Shown one piece after another: positions 12,634 to 13,042 of a stretch of DNA of 13,042 nucleotides. Under the pieces are notes generated by a model, which did not search any database, was not told where the DNA came from, and was given only the letters and a program-made list of their open reading frames with translations. Position numbers and translations under genes: made by a program. Origin of the DNA: Clostridia bacterium (GTDB lineage: Bacteria > Bacillota_A > Clostridia > Christensenellales > Aristaeellaceae); NCBI GenBank assembly GCA_017517815.1, contig JAFWYA010000012.1, positions 1-13,042 on the forward strand. Reading direction: 5' to 3'. Within the stretch, counting starts at the first letter, position 1. Each line of letters starts with the position of its first letter.

Positions 12634-13035
12634 ATGGCACCTAAGCAGAAGCTTAAGAAAGTAACGCGCAAGCGTCGTGAGAAGAAGCTGGTGGAGCGCG
12701 GCGCCGCTCACATCCGTTCTTCTTTTAACAACACCATCGTCACCCTGACCGATATCAACGGCAACGCCCTGTCTTGGGCCAGCGCCGGCGGCCTGGGCTT
12801 CCGCGGAAGCAAGAAGTCCACTCCCTTCGCCGCCCAGATGGCTGCTGAAACTGCCGCCAAGGCCGCTATGGAATTCGGCCTCAAGACCGTGGAAGTGTAC
12901 GTCAAGGGCCCCGGTTCCGGACGTGAAGCTGCTATCCGCAGCCTGCAGGCCGCCGGTCTGGAAGTCAACATGATTAAGGACGTCACCCCCATTCCCCACA
13001 ACGGCTGCCGTCCGCCTAAGCGCCGCCGCGTGTAA
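12634..13035 (+). CDS. rpsK: 30S ribosomal protein S11
   Basis: 133 residues. A basic N-terminus is followed by the S11 core: [56 protein letters not shown], and the C-terminal [19 protein letters not shown]11 lies on the platform of the 30S subunit and helps form the mRNA path near the Shine-Dalgarno helix. GGAGGG (12619-12624) is 9 bases before the ATG. It starts 44 bases after rpsM in the usual rpsM-rpsK order; rpsD and rpoA would be expected just beyond the window. Confidence 0.98.
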   Translation: MAPKQKLKKVTRKRREKKLVERGAAHIRSSFNNTIVTLTDINGNALSWASAGGLGFRGSKKSTPFAAQMAAETAAKAAMEFGLKTVEVYVKGPGSGREAAIRSLQAAGLEVNMIKDVTPIPHNGCRPPKRRRV

Positions 13036-13042
13036 GGTATCA

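Overview
The window looks like a chromosomal stretch of a moderately GC-rich Bacillota, most likely a gut-type Clostridia. The grounds are strong AGGAGG-type ribosome binding sites, sigma-A promoters (several with an extended -10), tight intrinsic terminators, a sortase-type surface protein with a P-x-TG-D sorting signal, a yybP-ykoY Mn2+ riboswitch, and ribosomal genes rpsM-rpsK. I see no phage, transposase, CRISPR or tRNA gene.

Layout. (1) 1-1600: the tail of an unidentified gene, a two-way terminator, then rarA (replication-associated AAA+ ATPase) on the minus strand, whose promoter overlaps the divergent promoter of the next gene. (2) 1614-2915: a patatin-like acyl hydrolase fused to a GNAT acetyltransferase-like domain. 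(3) 2945-6089, minus strand: a ROK-family repressor, then a two-gene operon of Gfo/Idh/MocA oxidoreductases, probably a sugar or polyol catabolic unit. (4) 6220-6873: an SGNH/GDSL esterase reading away from the ROK gene across a shared intergenic region with a perfect 12-bp palindrome. (5) 6909-8679, minus strand: an AraC-type regulator followed by an alpha-alpha-toroid (squalene-cyclase-like) protein. (6) 8681-10722: a sortase-anchored beta-helix surface protein lying between two ~95-bp direct repeats. Each repeat holds the last codons and terminator of a CaCA cation exchanger gene. (7) 10691-11930, minus strand: the intact exchanger gene, behind a Mn2+ riboswitch with an intrinsic terminator. 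(8) 11961-13035: rpsM and rpsK, with their own strong promoter and a ~215-nt leader of unknown class.

The most informative region is 8681-11890. The exchanger is very probably switched on by Mn2+ and so likely exports Mn2+ and/or Ca2+. The direct repeats imply that a second exchanger copy once stood beside the AraC gene, or that its 3' end was duplicated, and the surface-protein gene now sits between the two copies. I did not find a wholly new defence or mobile system. The best novelty candidates are the patatin-GNAT fusion, the repeat-bounded surface-protein island and the unassigned rpsM leader.
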